A stretch of 64,000 nucleotides of DNA from Photobacterium ganghwense (GTDB taxonomy: Bacteria; Pseudomonadota; Gammaproteobacteria; Enterobacterales; Vibrionaceae). Location of the stretch: assembly GCF_003025595.1 (NCBI RefSeq), contig NZ_PYMI01000003.1:1-64000 (forward strand), written 5' to 3'. Positions within the stretch are counted from its first letter, which is position 1, and every line of letters starts with the position of its first letter. Positions 10,678-20,615 of the stretch are shown in pieces. Position numbers and translations under genes: made by a program. The notes under the pieces are model-generated. The model was given only the letters and a program-made list of their open reading frames with translations, did not search any database and was not told the DNA's origin.

Positions 10678-11331
10678 TTATGCGTTGTGCTCGAGCTTCT
10701 TTTGGCTGTCGCCCTCCGACTCTGTTTCTTCAATACGAAACACCGGCAGGCGCCAGCTGAATTTCACAGCTGCCATTCTCAAAATAAATCCGACCACTAA
10801 GGTGCTGATTGTGACCAGTGTTTCTTCCAGTCCGAAGTGCAACAGGCCATAGTACATACAGCCAGCAAAGAAAGAGACCGAAGCATACAGCTCTTTGTGC
10901 AGTACCAGTGGCTGGCGACGACAGATCAGGTCGCGAAGCAACCCGCCAAAAACCCCGGTAACCACTGCAGCAACGACGCAGATCAGGGGAGAAAGCCCCA
11001 TATCCATCGCAATACGGCAGCCGATAATACTGAATACGATCAGGCCGAGTGAATCCAGCAGGACAAACACCTTATGGAAACGGACAACCAGAGGGGCGAT
11101 CAGCGTGGTCAGCAAGCCTGCCAGACAGGTAATGGCTAGGTATTGCGGATTAGCGACCCAACCCAGCGGATAGTGTCCCAGCAGAATGTCCCGAACCGTC
11201 CCGCCACCAATGGCCGTCGCGCTGGCCACTAACATCACCCCGAACCAGTCCATATGGCGACGTCCTGCTGCCAGAGCGCCGGTCATTGCTTCAGCGGTGA
11301 TACCAATAATATAAAGAGTTGTTAACAACAT
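10678..11331 (-). CDS. TRIC-type (UPF0126) membrane protein, YicG-like
   Basis: Integral inner-membrane protein of 217 residues, about seven hydrophobic segments, made of two similar halves. Each half carries the family's glycine-rich motif followed by an arginine: SATAIGGGTVRDILLGHYP and VTGVFGGLLRDLICRRQP. This is the UPF0126 family (E. coli YicG), related to TRIC cation channels by structure. The ion or physiological role here is unknown. It is a single gene on the minus strand, convergent with aroC. Confidence 0.85.
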   Translation of the reverse strand: MLLTTLYIIGITAEAMTGALAAGRRHMDWFGVMLVASATAIGGGTVRDILLGHYPLGWVANPQYLAITCLAGLLTTLIAPLVVRFHKVFVLLDSLGLIVFSIIGCRIAMDMGLSPLICVVAAVVTGVFGGLLRDLICRRQPLVLHKELYASVSFFAGCMYYGLLHFGLEETLVTISTLVVGFILRMAAVKFSWRLPVFRIEETESEGDSQKKLEHNA

Positions 11332-11650
11332 GAAAACAAATGATGGTAAATTGAATGCGTTAAGATATTGGTGATTGTAAGTAGCGGTATATTTGGCGTC
11401 GAATGAAATGTTTGCAAATAAGCATGAATTTGGTTCATGTATTGGTGGGGTGAAGATGTCGAAAATAGTCTATGACCTCGACATGAATCACAAAAATGTG
11501 TCGCAGAGGGATTCGACGATCAGAGAAAGGGAACGGGTGCCGTATTGGAAAATGAAGTGATTACATGTCGTTCATTTTGCCGCTATACAAAGAAACCAAC
11601 ACAACAAAGATAATGCTGAAACAAACAGAGCACCAAAACAAAGAGAGTGC
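11332..11650. other. Intergenic region between UPF0126 gene and fadL
   Basis: About 320 bp. The part nearest 11332 should carry the minus-strand promoter of the UPF0126 gene. No gene was recognised. Confidence 0.4.
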
Positions 11651-11680
11651 AAAAACAAAGAGAGCGCCGAAGCGCTCTCT
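11651..11680 (-). terminator. Terminator of the first fadL gene
   Basis: On the minus strand AGAGAGCGC-TTCG-GCGCTCTCT, a stable UUCG tetraloop hairpin, followed by TTTGTTTTTG. Confidence 0.85.
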
Positions 11681-11720
11681 TGATTCCGTTAAATTTAACG
11701 GGAACATTGAGGCGAGGTTA

Positions 11721-13031
11721 TCAGAAACGATAGTTCGCCTGCACGCCCAGCAGCCAAACACTGCCGGTGGTTTCACCTTTGAAAGAGATTGGCAGGCCTT
11801 TGATGTTTTCCTGCTCTTCCATTGGTGCATCTTTAGCAAAGATATAAGTGAAACCCGCATCAAAGCTCAGGTTTGAAGACCACTGGTAGCCAGCACCCAG
11901 GCTCAGCCACAGACGGTCAGTTTCCGGGATCGTCTGGGTACGGTGCTTTTCGCTGACAGCGGAGGTGTCATAAGCCACACCGGTACGCAGAGCCAGCTGG
12001 TTCGTGTACTGGTAAGTAGCACCCAGAGCGATGCGATAGTTATCTTCCCAGTTTTCTTCTTTAATCAGATCCGGGCTGTTCGGATATGTCGGAATATCAG
12101 CAACCAGCTTGTCGAAAGTGCTCCAGTCAGTCCAGTTGAAGCTGGCATGCATAGCCAGTTTATCAGTCAGTTGATGGAAGCTTGACAGCTCAGCGGTCGC
12201 TGGAAGCGTCAGATCCATGCTGCCAGGGCGAGTCATGCCGTACATCACACCGGATGCTTCGCCAGACAGAGTCAGATCCACTGCGGAACGGTAATTGACG
12301 CCGACACGGTGATTTGGATTGATCTGCCAGGCCATACCCAGCTGCCAGCCCCATGCCGTATCGTCACCTTCCATGTACTTCAGATCCTGACCGCGCAGTT
12401 TGTCAAATTGCCCTGCCAGTTGCGGGTTGGCTTGAAGCATGGATGCCATACTGGCAGGCAGCGAACCTGGCATAGCAGCGCCAAAGTGACCTTCACCCAT
12501 AACATAACGAATACCACCGCCCACGCTGAATTGGTCATTCACTTTGTAAGCAAGGTTTGGGTTGATCTCAACAGTTTTGACCATTGCCTGGTTACCAAAC
12601 AGGGTCGCATAGAAGTCGCCACCCAGCTCGGTTTCCATACCGTAATTGGTTGCAACGGCCAGACCCGCTACCAACTGATCGTTGATTTGGTGAGACAGGT
12701 AAAAGTTAGGAATCACAGCAGAATGCGCGATATCTTTCGCTTCCGTTGTGGCTACAGTGTGACCAGCGACAGACAGGTCGCCTTTTACATCGATGTTTGG
12801 ATCAACGTAAATGGCACCGGCAGAGATTTGTGTACCTTTCAGGTAGGTCAGCATTGCCGGATTGCGGAATTGTGCACTGGCGTTGTCTGCCATTGCAGCT
12901 TCACCGGCAAAAGCACGGCCAAGGCCGGTTGCAGAATACTCAGCCAGCTGGAAACCGGCGGCAAATGCATTGGCGCTCATGCCCAGAGTCAGGGCTGCTG
13001 TCAGTGAAAGTGTAATTTTGTTCTTGTTCAT
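11721..13031 (-). CDS. fadL: FadL-family outer-membrane long-chain fatty acid transporter
   Basis: Outer-membrane beta-barrel that takes up long-chain fatty acids and other hydrophobic compounds. A signal peptide (MNKNKITLSLTAALTLGMSANAFA) is followed by the FadL start AGFQLAEYSATGLGRAFAGE. This matches the hatch domain and the NPA-like motif (ADNASAQFRNPAMLTYL). The C-terminus ends in aromatic residue F (QANYRF), the barrel-assembly signal. About 436 residues, normal for FadL. The ATG at 13031 is chosen; an in-frame TTG precedes it. A second paralogue lies directly upstream on the same strand, each with its own terminator. Which of the two is the main fatty acid porin cannot be told. Confidence 0.9.
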   Translation of the reverse strand: MNKNKITLSLTAALTLGMSANAFAAGFQLAEYSATGLGRAFAGEAAMADNASAQFRNPAMLTYLKGTQISAGAIYVDPNIDVKGDLSVAGHTVATTEAKDIAHSAVIPNFYLSHQINDQLVAGLAVATNYGMETELGGDFYATLFGNQAMVKTVEINPNLAYKVNDQFSVGGGIRYVMGEGHFGAAMPGSLPASMASMLQANPQLAGQFDKLRGQDLKYMEGDDTAWGWQLGMAWQINPNHRVGVNYRSAVDLTLSGEASGVMYGMTRPGSMDLTLPATAELSSFHQLTDKLAMHASFNWTDWSTFDKLVADIPTYPNSPDLIKEENWEDNYRIALGATYQYTNQLALRTGVAYDTSAVSEKHRTQTIPETDRLWLSLGAGYQWSSNLSFDAGFTYIFAKDAPMEEQENIKGLPISFKGETTGSVWLLGVQANYRF

Positions 13032-13322
13032 CAATCTATTTTGTTCGCTGAAATCGAATAGCGCGCATCATACGCCTCCGTCAGTAAGCGTTAAGCCAAA
13101 CGGGTATTTCTTTTTTATTTCAAAATTAAAATCTGTTTTTATTTTAATCTGTGGTTTTATGTGTGGCAAATAGTGAGCAATGAGTTCTGGTCGGATGAGA
13201 TTTCAGCGTACGCATGTACTTGCAATGGCGGGTTTCAGCGATTGTGTGTTCGCTGAAAATGGCGTGTAAAGTTATAGGTATGTTGCAAATGATCTTATCA
13301 ATCATTGGTTTAATAGCGAAAT

Positions 13323-13348
13323 AAAAAGGGAGAGCCATTGGCTCTCCC
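13323..13348 (-). terminator. Terminator of the second FadL-type gene
   Basis: Minus strand GGGAGAGCC-AAT-GGCTCTCCC hairpin followed by TTTTT. Confidence 0.92.
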
Positions 13349-13379
13349 TGATATTTCCTACTGGTTCTGTTCGCTCAAA

Positions 13380-14630
13380 TTAAAAAGAGCGGCTGTACTG
13401 AACACCGTATAGCCATGCGTTAGCACGGGTAGTCGCTGTCACTGTACCCAGAAGTGGGTTGGATTCTGAGGCACGCACGTCTTCACCACGTAGGTAAGTT
13501 ACACCCACATCGATGTTTGACTTGCTGTCCAAATGGTACGTGAAGCCGCCTGAGAACCACTGACGGTCTGAATCCGGTACAGAGATTGACGTGCGGTTAT
13601 CCTGAGCGCTGGTGTCGTACATGTAACCGGCACGCAGAGTCCAGTCTTTGTTCATGTAGTACGTACCACCGATCGCGTAATGCCAGCCATCCTGCCACTC
13701 ATAGGTATTCAGGTTATAACCGTTTGTGGTTTCCAGTTGATCAAATACACTCCAGCCAATCCATTGAACGCTGTAGTGTACAGCGAATTTAGGGTTCAGC
13801 TTGTGGTAACCCGAGAATTCCACCATATCAGGTAGCGGGATTTTCAGTTCGCTGTTGGAGATGTCGCCGCCAGCGTAATGCATGTCGCCATCTACTTTCA
13901 GTTCTGGGCTGTAACGGTATGACAGACCAAAGCGGTTGTCTTCATTCAGCTCGTAAACGGTACCCAGGTTGAAGCCAAAACCAACACCGTCAGCATCAAT
14001 GTCGACCAGGCTCATTTCAGGGGTGGTCATACCGCCGGTATTTAGAATTTCAGCTGCTGGCATGTAACGCTTTAGCTTACCAGCGCCATAAATCACATCC
14101 ACACCACCACCAACACTCCACTGTTGGTTCAGGCGGTAAGAGGCGCTCAGTGCCAGGTTAACGCTTTTCACGTCGGTCAGGCCGCCAAAGGCATTCGCTG
14201 CATAGTCGCTGCTGAACTCAGTTTTGGTGCCGAAATTGGAATACAGGCCAGCACCCACGGTAAATTTATCGTTGATTGGATGGATGTAGTAAATGTTTGG
14301 CGCATAGGAAGTGTCGCCAACCTGTTGAGAACCCAGGTCACCGGTCAGGAACGGGTTGGTTGACTGGTAACTTCCGTTTTTAACTTTGATATCAGTATCA
14401 ATAGCATTGATACCCAGAGACAGTGCCGGCTTGTCGAACAGTGACATTGCTGCGGCGTTACGTGCCATGACGGAGGCATTGTCGGCAATCACGGCATCAC
14501 CGGCAAATGCACGGCCCAGACCTGTTGCTGATTGCGCATTCAGCTGGAAACCTGCTGCCAGTGCTTGTTGAGAAGCCAGAGTAACTGCCACAGTTACTAC
14601 AGACTTGGAAAACAGACGCTTCTTATTCAT
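13380..14630 (-). CDS. FadL-family outer-membrane porin, second paralogue
   Basis: 416-residue outer-membrane protein. It has a signal peptide ending ALA, the family start AGFQLNAQSATGLGRAFAGD and the hatch motif ADNASVMARNAAAMSLF. In this copy the family NPA motif reads NAA. The C-terminus is YGVQYSRSF, ending in F as barrel proteins do. It is clearly homologous to the fadL product downstream but well diverged, so this is an old duplication. A FadR-like site lies about 85 bp upstream of the start (14715-14731), which suggests fatty acid control of this copy. Confidence 0.88.
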   Translation of the reverse strand: MNKKRLFSKSVVTVAVTLASQQALAAGFQLNAQSATGLGRAFAGDAVIADNASVMARNAAAMSLFDKPALSLGINAIDTDIKVKNGSYQSTNPFLTGDLGSQQVGDTSYAPNIYYIHPINDKFTVGAGLYSNFGTKTEFSSDYAANAFGGLTDVKSVNLALSASYRLNQQWSVGGGVDVIYGAGKLKRYMPAAEILNTGGMTTPEMSLVDIDADGVGFGFNLGTVYELNEDNRFGLSYRYSPELKVDGDMHYAGGDISNSELKIPLPDMVEFSGYHKLNPKFAVHYSVQWIGWSVFDQLETTNGYNLNTYEWQDGWHYAIGGTYYMNKDWTLRAGYMYDTSAQDNRTSISVPDSDRQWFSGGFTYHLDSKSNIDVGVTYLRGEDVRASESNPLLGTVTATTRANAWLYGVQYSRSF

Positions 14631-14714
14631 ATTTATAATTATTCCGATTTTTTGGATGTTTTTCTCTGCTTTTTTAAGCAGAAGGCGCGTGATTGTATTG
14701 ATGGAACGAATCTC

Positions 14715-14731
14715 ATCAAATCAGACCAGTT
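14715..14731 (-). promoter_or_regulatory. FadR-like operator upstream of the second FadL gene
   Basis: On the minus strand AACTGGTCTGATTTGAT. The left half (AACTGGTCTGA) fits the known FadR operator consensus of the form CTGGTNNGACC; the right half is degenerate. Confidence 0.45.
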
Positions 14732-14852
14732 AGCTGAAGATGGGCGAAATTAGACGCAAAACAGGCAGTTGGTGAAGGTTTGAACAATAATCCCCGCCTG
14801 TGCTGGGGGTTTGTATGGTTATCCGTATGAAAAGTAAGTGAAATATTGTGAC

Positions 14853-14889
14853 ACAAAAAAACCTGGCTTCAAGTTGCCAGGCTTTTTTG
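14853..14889 (-). terminator. Terminator of the sigma/DUF3379 operon
   Basis: Minus strand GCCTGGC and an AGCCAGG arm around a short loop, followed by seven Ts. Runs of A on the other side make it potentially bidirectional. Confidence 0.88.
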
Positions 14890-14926
14890 TCGCTAAGGGG
14901 AGAAAAGCGTCAAAATGCGTGAGTTG

Positions 14927-15658
14927 TCATATTTCCCACTTCAGATCCGCTTCCAGTGTCCGGGCGATAGGGGCAACATCCTGTCCTTTTTCTCCGAGTA
15001 CGATCAGGCTGGCATCTCGGGTGGGTAACACCACGCCACTCATGGTGTTATCACTGAAAGTGGTCATTCTCTGGCTCGTAACCGGCACAATAAACACCGT
15101 GACTTTACCGTGCTGAGTTGACATCACCATGTGCAGGGCATTTTGATCGCCAAAACCGCAGTGGTTTACATAATAAATGTGTCCCGGCAGTGAGGTCAGT
15201 TGCGAGCCGAATGGGGACAGTTTCGCATTCACCTGAGTCAGCGACACTGCTTCATCAATGTGATCGATAAATGGCGCTTCGTTGTAAACATGCTCCAGTG
15301 CCAGGTTTGCGATTTCATTGTGCGGGTGTGCCGTGAAAATCCCCTGGGTGTACTGGCCAGACAATAAGCCGAAAATGAATGCAACTGACGCGGCCATGGC
15401 AATCAGTGTCTTGGGTTTCCACGTTTTAAGGTTCCAGGGTGACTTGTTGCTGGCCTGTCCGGTTTGGCGAAACAGAATGCGATCGGCTAAATCATCCGGC
15501 ACATCCACTTTCATGGCTTTTTCTAATTGGCTGTCGAGTGCCAGTAGTTCATCTGACAACTTACGGTTTGTCAGCGAAGCGTTGCGTGCGTTAATCATCT
15601 CTTGGCTGTTGTCGTTCGGATCGGCCAGCAGACGACGTCTGAATTCTAAATCATCCAT
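14927..15658 (-). CDS. DUF3379-type membrane protein, putative anti-sigma partner
   Basis: 243-residue protein. It has a cytoplasmic N-terminal part with an EFRRRLLADPND motif (about residues 1-85), one transmembrane segment (LIAMAASVAFIFGLLSG) and a periplasmic C-terminal domain. This is the architecture and gene position of the DUF3379 family, which sits behind an ECF sigma factor in Vibrionaceae. It overlaps the sigma gene by 8 bp. By analogy it is likely to hold the sigma factor at the membrane until a signal arrives, but that role is inferred from position and topology. It lacks an obvious zinc anti-sigma (HxxxCxxC) motif. Confidence 0.72.
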   Translation of the reverse strand: MDDLEFRRRLLADPNDNSQEMINARNASLTNRKLSDELLALDSQLEKAMKVDVPDDLADRILFRQTGQASNKSPWNLKTWKPKTLIAMAASVAFIFGLLSGQYTQGIFTAHPHNEIANLALEHVYNEAPFIDHIDEAVSLTQVNAKLSPFGSQLTSLPGHIYYVNHCGFGDQNALHMVMSTQHGKVTVFIVPVTSQRMTTFSDNTMSGVVLPTRDASLIVLGEKGQDVAPIARTLEADLKWEI

Positions 15659-16217
15659 TATGTTGACCCCTCTGCTCTGACTGCTTTTCTATCTGCTCTT
15701 TCAGCTGGTTTCTGGCGCGGAACAAACGTGTCATGACGGTATTACGATTCAGTCCCAAAATGTCGGCAATCTCATCGCCGTTAAATCCTGCCATTACCTG
15801 CAGCACCAGCGGTTCGCGATATTCCGGAGCCAGCTTCATGATTTGCCTGCGCAGCATTTGTAGCTCGGCGTCCTGTTCGCTGCCATATTGCTGGGTATCA
15901 GCCAGGGCATAATCGTCGATATCGACCAGATCCAGCTGCTTCCTTTCAAAACGGCGTGCATTCTCCCGCCGCAAGATGGTGATCAACCAGGATTTGGCTG
16001 CACTGTCATCCTGCAAACTGTCGAGAGAGCGCCAGGCGCGTAAACAGGTTTCCTGAACCAAATCTTCCGCGATATGCGGGTCGTGGCACAGCCAGTAGGC
16101 ATAGCGGTACAGGTCCCGATGCCAGGCCCGAACCAGGGCCTCGTAACGTCTTTGTTTATTCATATCCACAGAGACCGAGGCATCCGGCTTTTTCTTACGA
16201 AAAAAATGCTTAATCAT
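15651..16217 (-). CDS. ECF-family RNA polymerase sigma factor
   Basis: 188-residue group 4 sigma factor. Region 2 is at about residues 25-95 (LYRYAYWLCHDPHIAEDLVQ, then ETCLRAWRSLDSL), and region 4 is at 125-180 (REPLVLQVMAGFNGDEIADI, then LGLNRNTVMTRLFRARNQL). The linker is acidic. It is the first gene of a two-gene operon with the DUF3379-type protein. Target promoters and the inducing signal cannot be read from this window. It is not RpoE itself, because the rseABC genes are absent. Confidence 0.9.
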   Translation of the reverse strand: MIKHFFRKKKPDASVSVDMNKQRRYEALVRAWHRDLYRYAYWLCHDPHIAEDLVQETCLRAWRSLDSLQDDSAAKSWLITILRRENARRFERKQLDLVDIDDYALADTQQYGSEQDAELQMLRRQIMKLAPEYREPLVLQVMAGFNGDEIADILGLNRNTVMTRLFRARNQLKEQIEKQSEQRGQHNG

Positions 16218-16353
16218 AAAAATTGCCTATTAATGAGCAGAACATTGCCAGAAAAATGGAGGTTTAACGCAATGATCTCGCGATTCATCCAATAATCCGC
16301 CTTAAAATTGATCTGGTTCAAATTGTGTCTTGGCGAGAAAGCTATAGTAGTCC

Positions 16354-16578
16354 TCGTCATCTGATATTAAGCAGTGGCAAACGAGCCGGGGATTAGGTTC
16401 GTGAACCAAGGGTTAGTATCTGTTGAGCAAGATGACAACTTCCTTTTGAAGGCTGACTTTACTTTCTCCTATCAGGCTTGCCTGATTTGCAATTGGCTTT
16501 ACGTTAATTGACTTATGCTATACATGGATTGCTTTCCGTGTAGATTATAACCATACCGTTTCGGTATGGTTTTTTTTT
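16354..16578 (+). ncRNA. Candidate small RNA or leader transcript upstream of fadI
   Basis: A 575-bp gap between the sigma gene and fadI contains a promoter-like TATAGT at 16343-16348 and, about 200 bp on, a perfect terminator at 16549-16578. Between them are small hairpins (GGTTC-GT-GAACC, CCTT-TTG-AAGG) and no reading frame longer than a few codons. The terminator ends 215 bp before fadI, so this looks like a separate short transcript of about 225 nt. No known RNA family was recognised, and the 5' end is a guess. Confidence 0.4.
16549..16578 (+). terminator. Strong terminator in the fadI upstream region
   Basis: AACCATACCG-TTT-CGGTATGGTT hairpin, ten perfect pairs, followed by eight Ts. 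No annotated gene on the plus strand precedes it, which supports an unannotated transcript. Confidence 0.88.
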
Positions 16579-16720
16579 ATCTCTACTTTGCCATCCTGTT
16601 GTTTTTCCTTTTCTGGCACGCGGCTGAAAAAGCCTGACAAACTGAGAATTCTTTGAGCGTTGCGGATCTCTCAATTTTTTAAACATTTGTTTGTTTCTGA
16701 TAACAAACGAATTACAATTG

Positions 16721-16737
16721 ATGTGGTCTGACCTCTA
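16721..16737 (+). promoter_or_regulatory. FadR-like operator of fadIJ
   Basis: ATGTGGTCTGACCTCTA contains TGGTCTGACC, matching the core of the FadR consensus, 56 bp upstream of the fadI start codon. FadR would repress beta-oxidation until acyl-CoA accumulates. A palindrome TTTGTTTCTGATAACAAA lies just upstream (16687-16708). Confidence 0.55.
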
Positions 16738-16792
16738 GTATCTGTTTGGGCTCATGCCCTGACGCTCAACTCATGAAGAATAAGGAGTAGCG

Positions 16793-18103
16793 ATGACACG
16801 TCTCCAGAATCTCACCACGCGACAGGGTGAGCGCATCGCCGTAGTAAGTGGATTACGTACCCCGTTTGCCCGCCAGGCAACGGCCTTTGATGGCGTGCCA
16901 GCGCTGGATATGGGCAAGATGGTTGTCAGTGAAATGCTGCAACGGGTGGATATTGACCCTAAGCTCATCGATCAGGTGGTGTTCGGCCAGGTCGTACAAA
17001 TGCCGGAAGCGCCGAACATTGCACGTGAAATTGTGCTGGGCACCGGCATGAACATTCACACCGATGCCTACAGTGTAACCCGTGCCTGTGCCACCAGTTT
17101 TCAGGCCGCAGCCAACGTGGCGGAAAGCATCATCTCCGGCACCATTGATATCGGTATTGCCGGTGGTGCGGACTCTTCCTCTGTGCTGCCGATTGGGGTG
17201 TCAAAACATCTGGCGGCAACCTTGCTGGCACTGAGCAAAGCCAAAACCATGAGCAAGCGTCTGAAGCTGCTGAGCAAATTGAGCGTTAAAGATTTGATGC
17301 CGGTACCGCCAGCCGTCGCCGAGTATTCGACGGGCCTGAGTATGGGGCAAACGGCAGAGCAGATGGCCAAAACTCACGGGATCAGCCGAGCTGAGCAGGA
17401 TGCTCTGGCACACCGCTCCCATAGTCTGGCTGCCAAAGCCTGGAATGAAGGCTTGATCCGAGATGAAGTGCTGACCGCTTTCCCTGAGCCTTACCGTCAG
17501 TGGATCGACAAAGATAACAACATTCGCGAAGACTCAACGCTGGAAGGCTATGCCAAGCTGCGCCCGGCATTTGACCGTAAGTTTGGTTCGGTCACGGCGG
17601 CAAATGCCACGCCGCTGACGGATGGTGCTGCGGCCATTCTGCTGATGCGTGAAGGCCGGGCTAAAGAGCTGGGGCTGACGCCGCTGGGGTATATTCGCTC
17701 TTACGCATTTACAGCGATTGGGGTTGAGCAGGACATGCTGATGGGGCCGTCGTACGCCACGCCGCTGGCACTGGATCGCGCTGGCATCACGTTGTCAGAT
17801 CTGACCCTGATTGATATGCATGAGGCGTTTGCGGCGCAGACGCTGGCAAACGTCAAAATGTTTGGCTCCAAGCAGTTTGCCCGCGAAAAGCTGGGACGCA
17901 GCGATGCCATTGGTGACATTGATATGGATAAGTTTAATGTGCTGGGAGGCTCCATTGCCTACGGTCACCCGTTTGCCGCGACCGGCGCTCGGATGATTAC
18001 TCAGACCCTGCGTGAATTACAACGCCGCGGGGGAGGACTGGCACTGAATACCGCTTGTGCCGCAGGTGGACTGGGCGCAGCGATGATTCTGGAGGCCGAA
18101 TAA
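16793..18103 (+). CDS. fadI: 3-ketoacyl-CoA thiolase FadI
   Basis: Thiolytic cleavage of 3-ketoacyl-CoA, the last step of beta-oxidation, in complex with FadJ. 436 residues. The nucleophilic cysteine is in [16 protein letters not shown], with the histidine motif [16 protein letters not shown]. The second catalytic cysteine is in [15 protein letters not shown]. Length and gene order (fadI then fadJ) match the anaerobic-type FadIJ system of E. coli. An excellent ribosome site (AAGGAG) precedes the ATG. The stop overlaps the fadJ start by one base (TAATG). A FadR-like site lies upstream. Confidence 0.96.
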   Translation: MTRLQNLTTRQGERIAVVSGLRTPFARQATAFDGVPALDMGKMVVSEMLQRVDIDPKLIDQVVFGQVVQMPEAPNIAREIVLGTGMNIHTDAYSVTRACATSFQAAANVAESIISGTIDIGIAGGADSSSVLPIGVSKHLAATLLALSKAKTMSKRLKLLSKLSVKDLMPVPPAVAEYSTGLSMGQTAEQMAKTHGISRAEQDALAHRSHSLAAKAWNEGLIRDEVLTAFPEPYRQWIDKDNNIREDSTLEGYAKLRPAFDRKFGSVTAANATPLTDGAAAILLMREGRAKELGLTPLGYIRSYAFTAIGVEQDMLMGPSYATPLALDRAGITLSDLTLIDMHEAFAAQTLANVKMFGSKQFAREKLGRSDAIGDIDMDKFNVLGGSIAYGHPFAATGARMITQTLRELQRRGGGLALNTACAAGGLGAAMILEAE

Positions 18104-20214
18104 TGACTGAACAAGCATCCGCATTTACCTTAACTTATGCCGATAACGGGATTGCCTGGTTGAAAATTGATGTGCCGGACGAGAAAATGAATACCCTCCA
18201 GGCCGCCTTCAGTGAGCAGGTTACGGCTGTGCTCAATGAGCTCAAAGGTAAAAACGACCTGAAAGGTATGGTGGTGTATTCCGGCAAGCCGGATAACTTC
18301 ATCGCCGGTGCTGATATTCGTATGCTGGCTGCCTGCACCACGACCGCAGAAGCGCAGGCTCTGGCAGAGCAGGGACAGCAGTTGTTTGAGCAATTGGAAG
18401 CCCTGCCATTCCATACCGTTGCCGCTATTCACGGTCCGTGCCTTGGGGGCGGCCTGGAGCTGGCACTGGCCTGTCACAGCCGTGTGTGCTCTGATGACGA
18501 TAAAACCCGACTGGGTCTGCCTGAAGTGCAACTGGGGTTGCTGCCGGGCTCTGGTGGTACGCAGCGTCTGCCTCGCCTGATTGGGGTGGCTGGTGCATTG
18601 GATATGATTCTGACCGGAAAGCAGTTACGAGCCAAAAAAGCCAAGAAATTGGGCGTGGTGGATGAGTCTGTGCCACACAGCATTTTGCTGGACGTTGCAG
18701 AACAACGCGCACTGCAGCCGAAGCCAAAACGTCACCTGGCACTGAAAGACCGCATGATGGGCAGTTCACTCGGGCGATCTGTGGTATTTGATCAGGCTGC
18801 GAAGCAAACCCGAGAGAAAACCCGCGGCAATTACCCGGCAGCTGACGCGATTCTGGACGTGATCAAATATGGACTGCAGCATGGCATGAAAAAGGGCCTG
18901 GAGCTGGAGGCCAAGCGCTTTGGTGAGCTGGTGATGTCACCGGAGTCGGCGGCGTTGCGCAGCATCTTCTTTGCCACCACGGCAATGAAAAAAGAGACAG
19001 GTTCAGAAGCCGAGCCGCATCAGATCCGTCAGGTGGGTGTGCTGGGCGGTGGCCTGATGGGCGGCGGGATCAGCCATGTTACTGCCACCAAAGCCGGGTA
19101 TCCGGTTCGTATCAAAGACATCAGCAACGATGGCATCCTGAATGCGCTGTCCTACAACTATAAGCTGCTGGATAAGAAGCGTAAGCGCCGTATTATCACC
19201 AAGGCAGAACTGCAAAAGCAGATGCTGTCGATCGGTGGCGGCATTGACTACACCGCCTTTGATCGGATGGATGTGGTGGTGGAAGCGGTGTTTGAAGATT
19301 TGAAACTCAAGCATCAGATGGTGAAAGAGATTGAAGCGAATGCCAAGCCGGCCACGATTTTTGCCACCAATACATCATCGCTGCCTATCCATCAGATCGC
19401 AGAAGCGGCGGAACGCCCGCAAAATGTAGTGGGTCTGCATTACTTCAGTCCGGTTGAAAAAATGCCGCTGGTGGAAGTGATTCCCCATGAAGGCACCTCG
19501 CAGGAAACCATCGCGACGGTGGTGGCGTTGGCCAAGAAGCAGGGCAAAACCCCGATTGTGGTGGGCGATACCGCCGGGTTCTACGTTAACCGGATTCTGG
19601 CTCCGTACATGAACGAGGCGGCCAATGTGCTGCTGAGCGGTGAGCCGATTGAACACATTGATACGGCATTGCTGGACTTTGGTTTCCCGGTCGGACCTAT
19701 CACGCTGCTGGATGAGGTTGGCGTGGACATTGGCGCTAAAATCATGCCGATACTGGTGAGTGAGCTGGGCGAGCGTTTCCAGGGGCCGGATGTGTTCGAT
19801 ACATTGCTGAACGACGGTCGAAAAGGGCGCAAGAGCGGCAAGGGTTTCTATCTGTACGACAGCAAGAAGAAAGCGGTCGATAAGAGCGTTTATAAACTTC
19901 TGGGATTGGATCCGGAGCAGAAAGCTGACGGTCAGACCATCGCTATGCGCTGTACTCTGATGATGCTGAACGAAGCGGCACGCTGTCTGGATGAAGGTGT
20001 AGTGCGCTCTGCCCGTGATGGCGATATCGGCGCTATTTTTGGGATTGGCTTTCCACCGTTCCTTGGTGGCCCGTTCCGCTACATGGATCAGCTGGGCATT
20101 GACCGGGTGGTTGAAATGCTCAACGAGCACGCGAATAAATACGGCGAGCGGTTCAAGCCGTGTGACAAACTGGTTGCCATGGCGCAAGAAGGGCAGGTTT
20201 TCTATCCGGCTTAA
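18103..20214 (+). CDS. fadJ: FadJ, multifunctional enoyl-CoA hydratase/3-hydroxyacyl-CoA dehydrogenase
   Basis: 703-residue alpha subunit of the beta-oxidation complex. The N-terminal crotonase domain (residues 1-190) has oxyanion-hole motifs [11 protein letters not shown] and [20 protein letters not shown] and the second catalytic stretch [20 protein letters not shown]. From about residue 305 there is an NAD-binding Rossmann fold ([20 protein letters not shown]). The dehydrogenase histidine region is [16 protein letters not shown], followed by a C-terminal dehydrogenase domain. The start at 18103 ([10 protein letters not shown]) overlaps the fadI stop. An upstream extension of the frame lies inside fadI and is not used. 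A strong terminator follows. Confidence 0.96.
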   Translation: MTEQASAFTLTYADNGIAWLKIDVPDEKMNTLQAAFSEQVTAVLNELKGKNDLKGMVVYSGKPDNFIAGADIRMLAACTTTAEAQALAEQGQQLFEQLEALPFHTVAAIHGPCLGGGLELALACHSRVCSDDDKTRLGLPEVQLGLLPGSGGTQRLPRLIGVAGALDMILTGKQLRAKKAKKLGVVDESVPHSILLDVAEQRALQPKPKRHLALKDRMMGSSLGRSVVFDQAAKQTREKTRGNYPAADAILDVIKYGLQHGMKKGLELEAKRFGELVMSPESAALRSIFFATTAMKKETGSEAEPHQIRQVGVLGGGLMGGGISHVTATKAGYPVRIKDISNDGILNALSYNYKLLDKKRKRRIITKAELQKQMLSIGGGIDYTAFDRMDVVVEAVFEDLKLKHQMVKEIEANAKPATIFATNTSSLPIHQIAEAAERPQNVVGLHYFSPVEKMPLVEVIPHEGTSQETIATVVALAKKQGKTPIVVGDTAGFYVNRILAPYMNEAANVLLSGEPIEHIDTALLDFGFPVGPITLLDEVGVDIGAKIMPILVSELGERFQGPDVFDTLLNDGRKGRKSGKGFYLYDSKKKAVDKSVYKLLGLDPEQKADGQTIAMRCTLMMLNEAARCLDEGVVRSARDGDIGAIFGIGFPPFLGGPFRYMDQLGIDRVVEMLNEHANKYGERFKPCDKLVAMAQEGQVFYPA

Positions 20215-20259
20215 TCGTTGCGGTGGCAGACTATTGCTGTGCTAAGAGTAAAACCAATC

Positions 20260-20288
20260 AGGCCTGTCAGATGACAGGCCTTTTTTTA
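20260..20288 (+). terminator. Terminator of fadIJ
   Basis: AGGCCTGTC-AGAT-GACAGGCCT hairpin followed by seven Ts. Confidence 0.93.
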
Positions 20289-20324
20289 TGGTGCCGTATA
20301 CTCGTGGTAGGACAGCTGAGTGAA

Positions 20325-20595
20325 AGGGTGCTTGATGAGCTAAGCCGCTTTGTGAGCCAGGCCTTTCTGTGAACCAAGTCGCTTTCATAGCTAGGACTAT
20401 TAGTGAGCCAAGCCTCTGAGTGAGCATAGCGGCTTGGTGCACATGTGTCAGGGAGCTTGAATTTCAGGGTGATTGCATTTGAATGCCTTGGACCTTGGCT
20501 TTCTTTGACCTTGGTTTTCTGTGACTTCGGGTATCTTCGAGTCTGAGAATAACTGGCTTCAGTATCACTAGCTTCGAGTTTCTTTGTGTATCACA
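20325..20595. repeat. Degenerate 16-17 bp tandem repeats
   Basis: Two blocks of decayed repeats fill this non-coding stretch. The first (about 20333-20440) varies around TGAGCCAAGCCGCTTTG. The second (about 20490-20545) varies around GACCTTGGCTTTCTTT. Copies are imperfect. No frame is maintained, so they are not part of a protein. Confidence 0.55.
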
Positions 20596-20615
20596 AGCAG
20601 CCCTTGGCACGGTGG

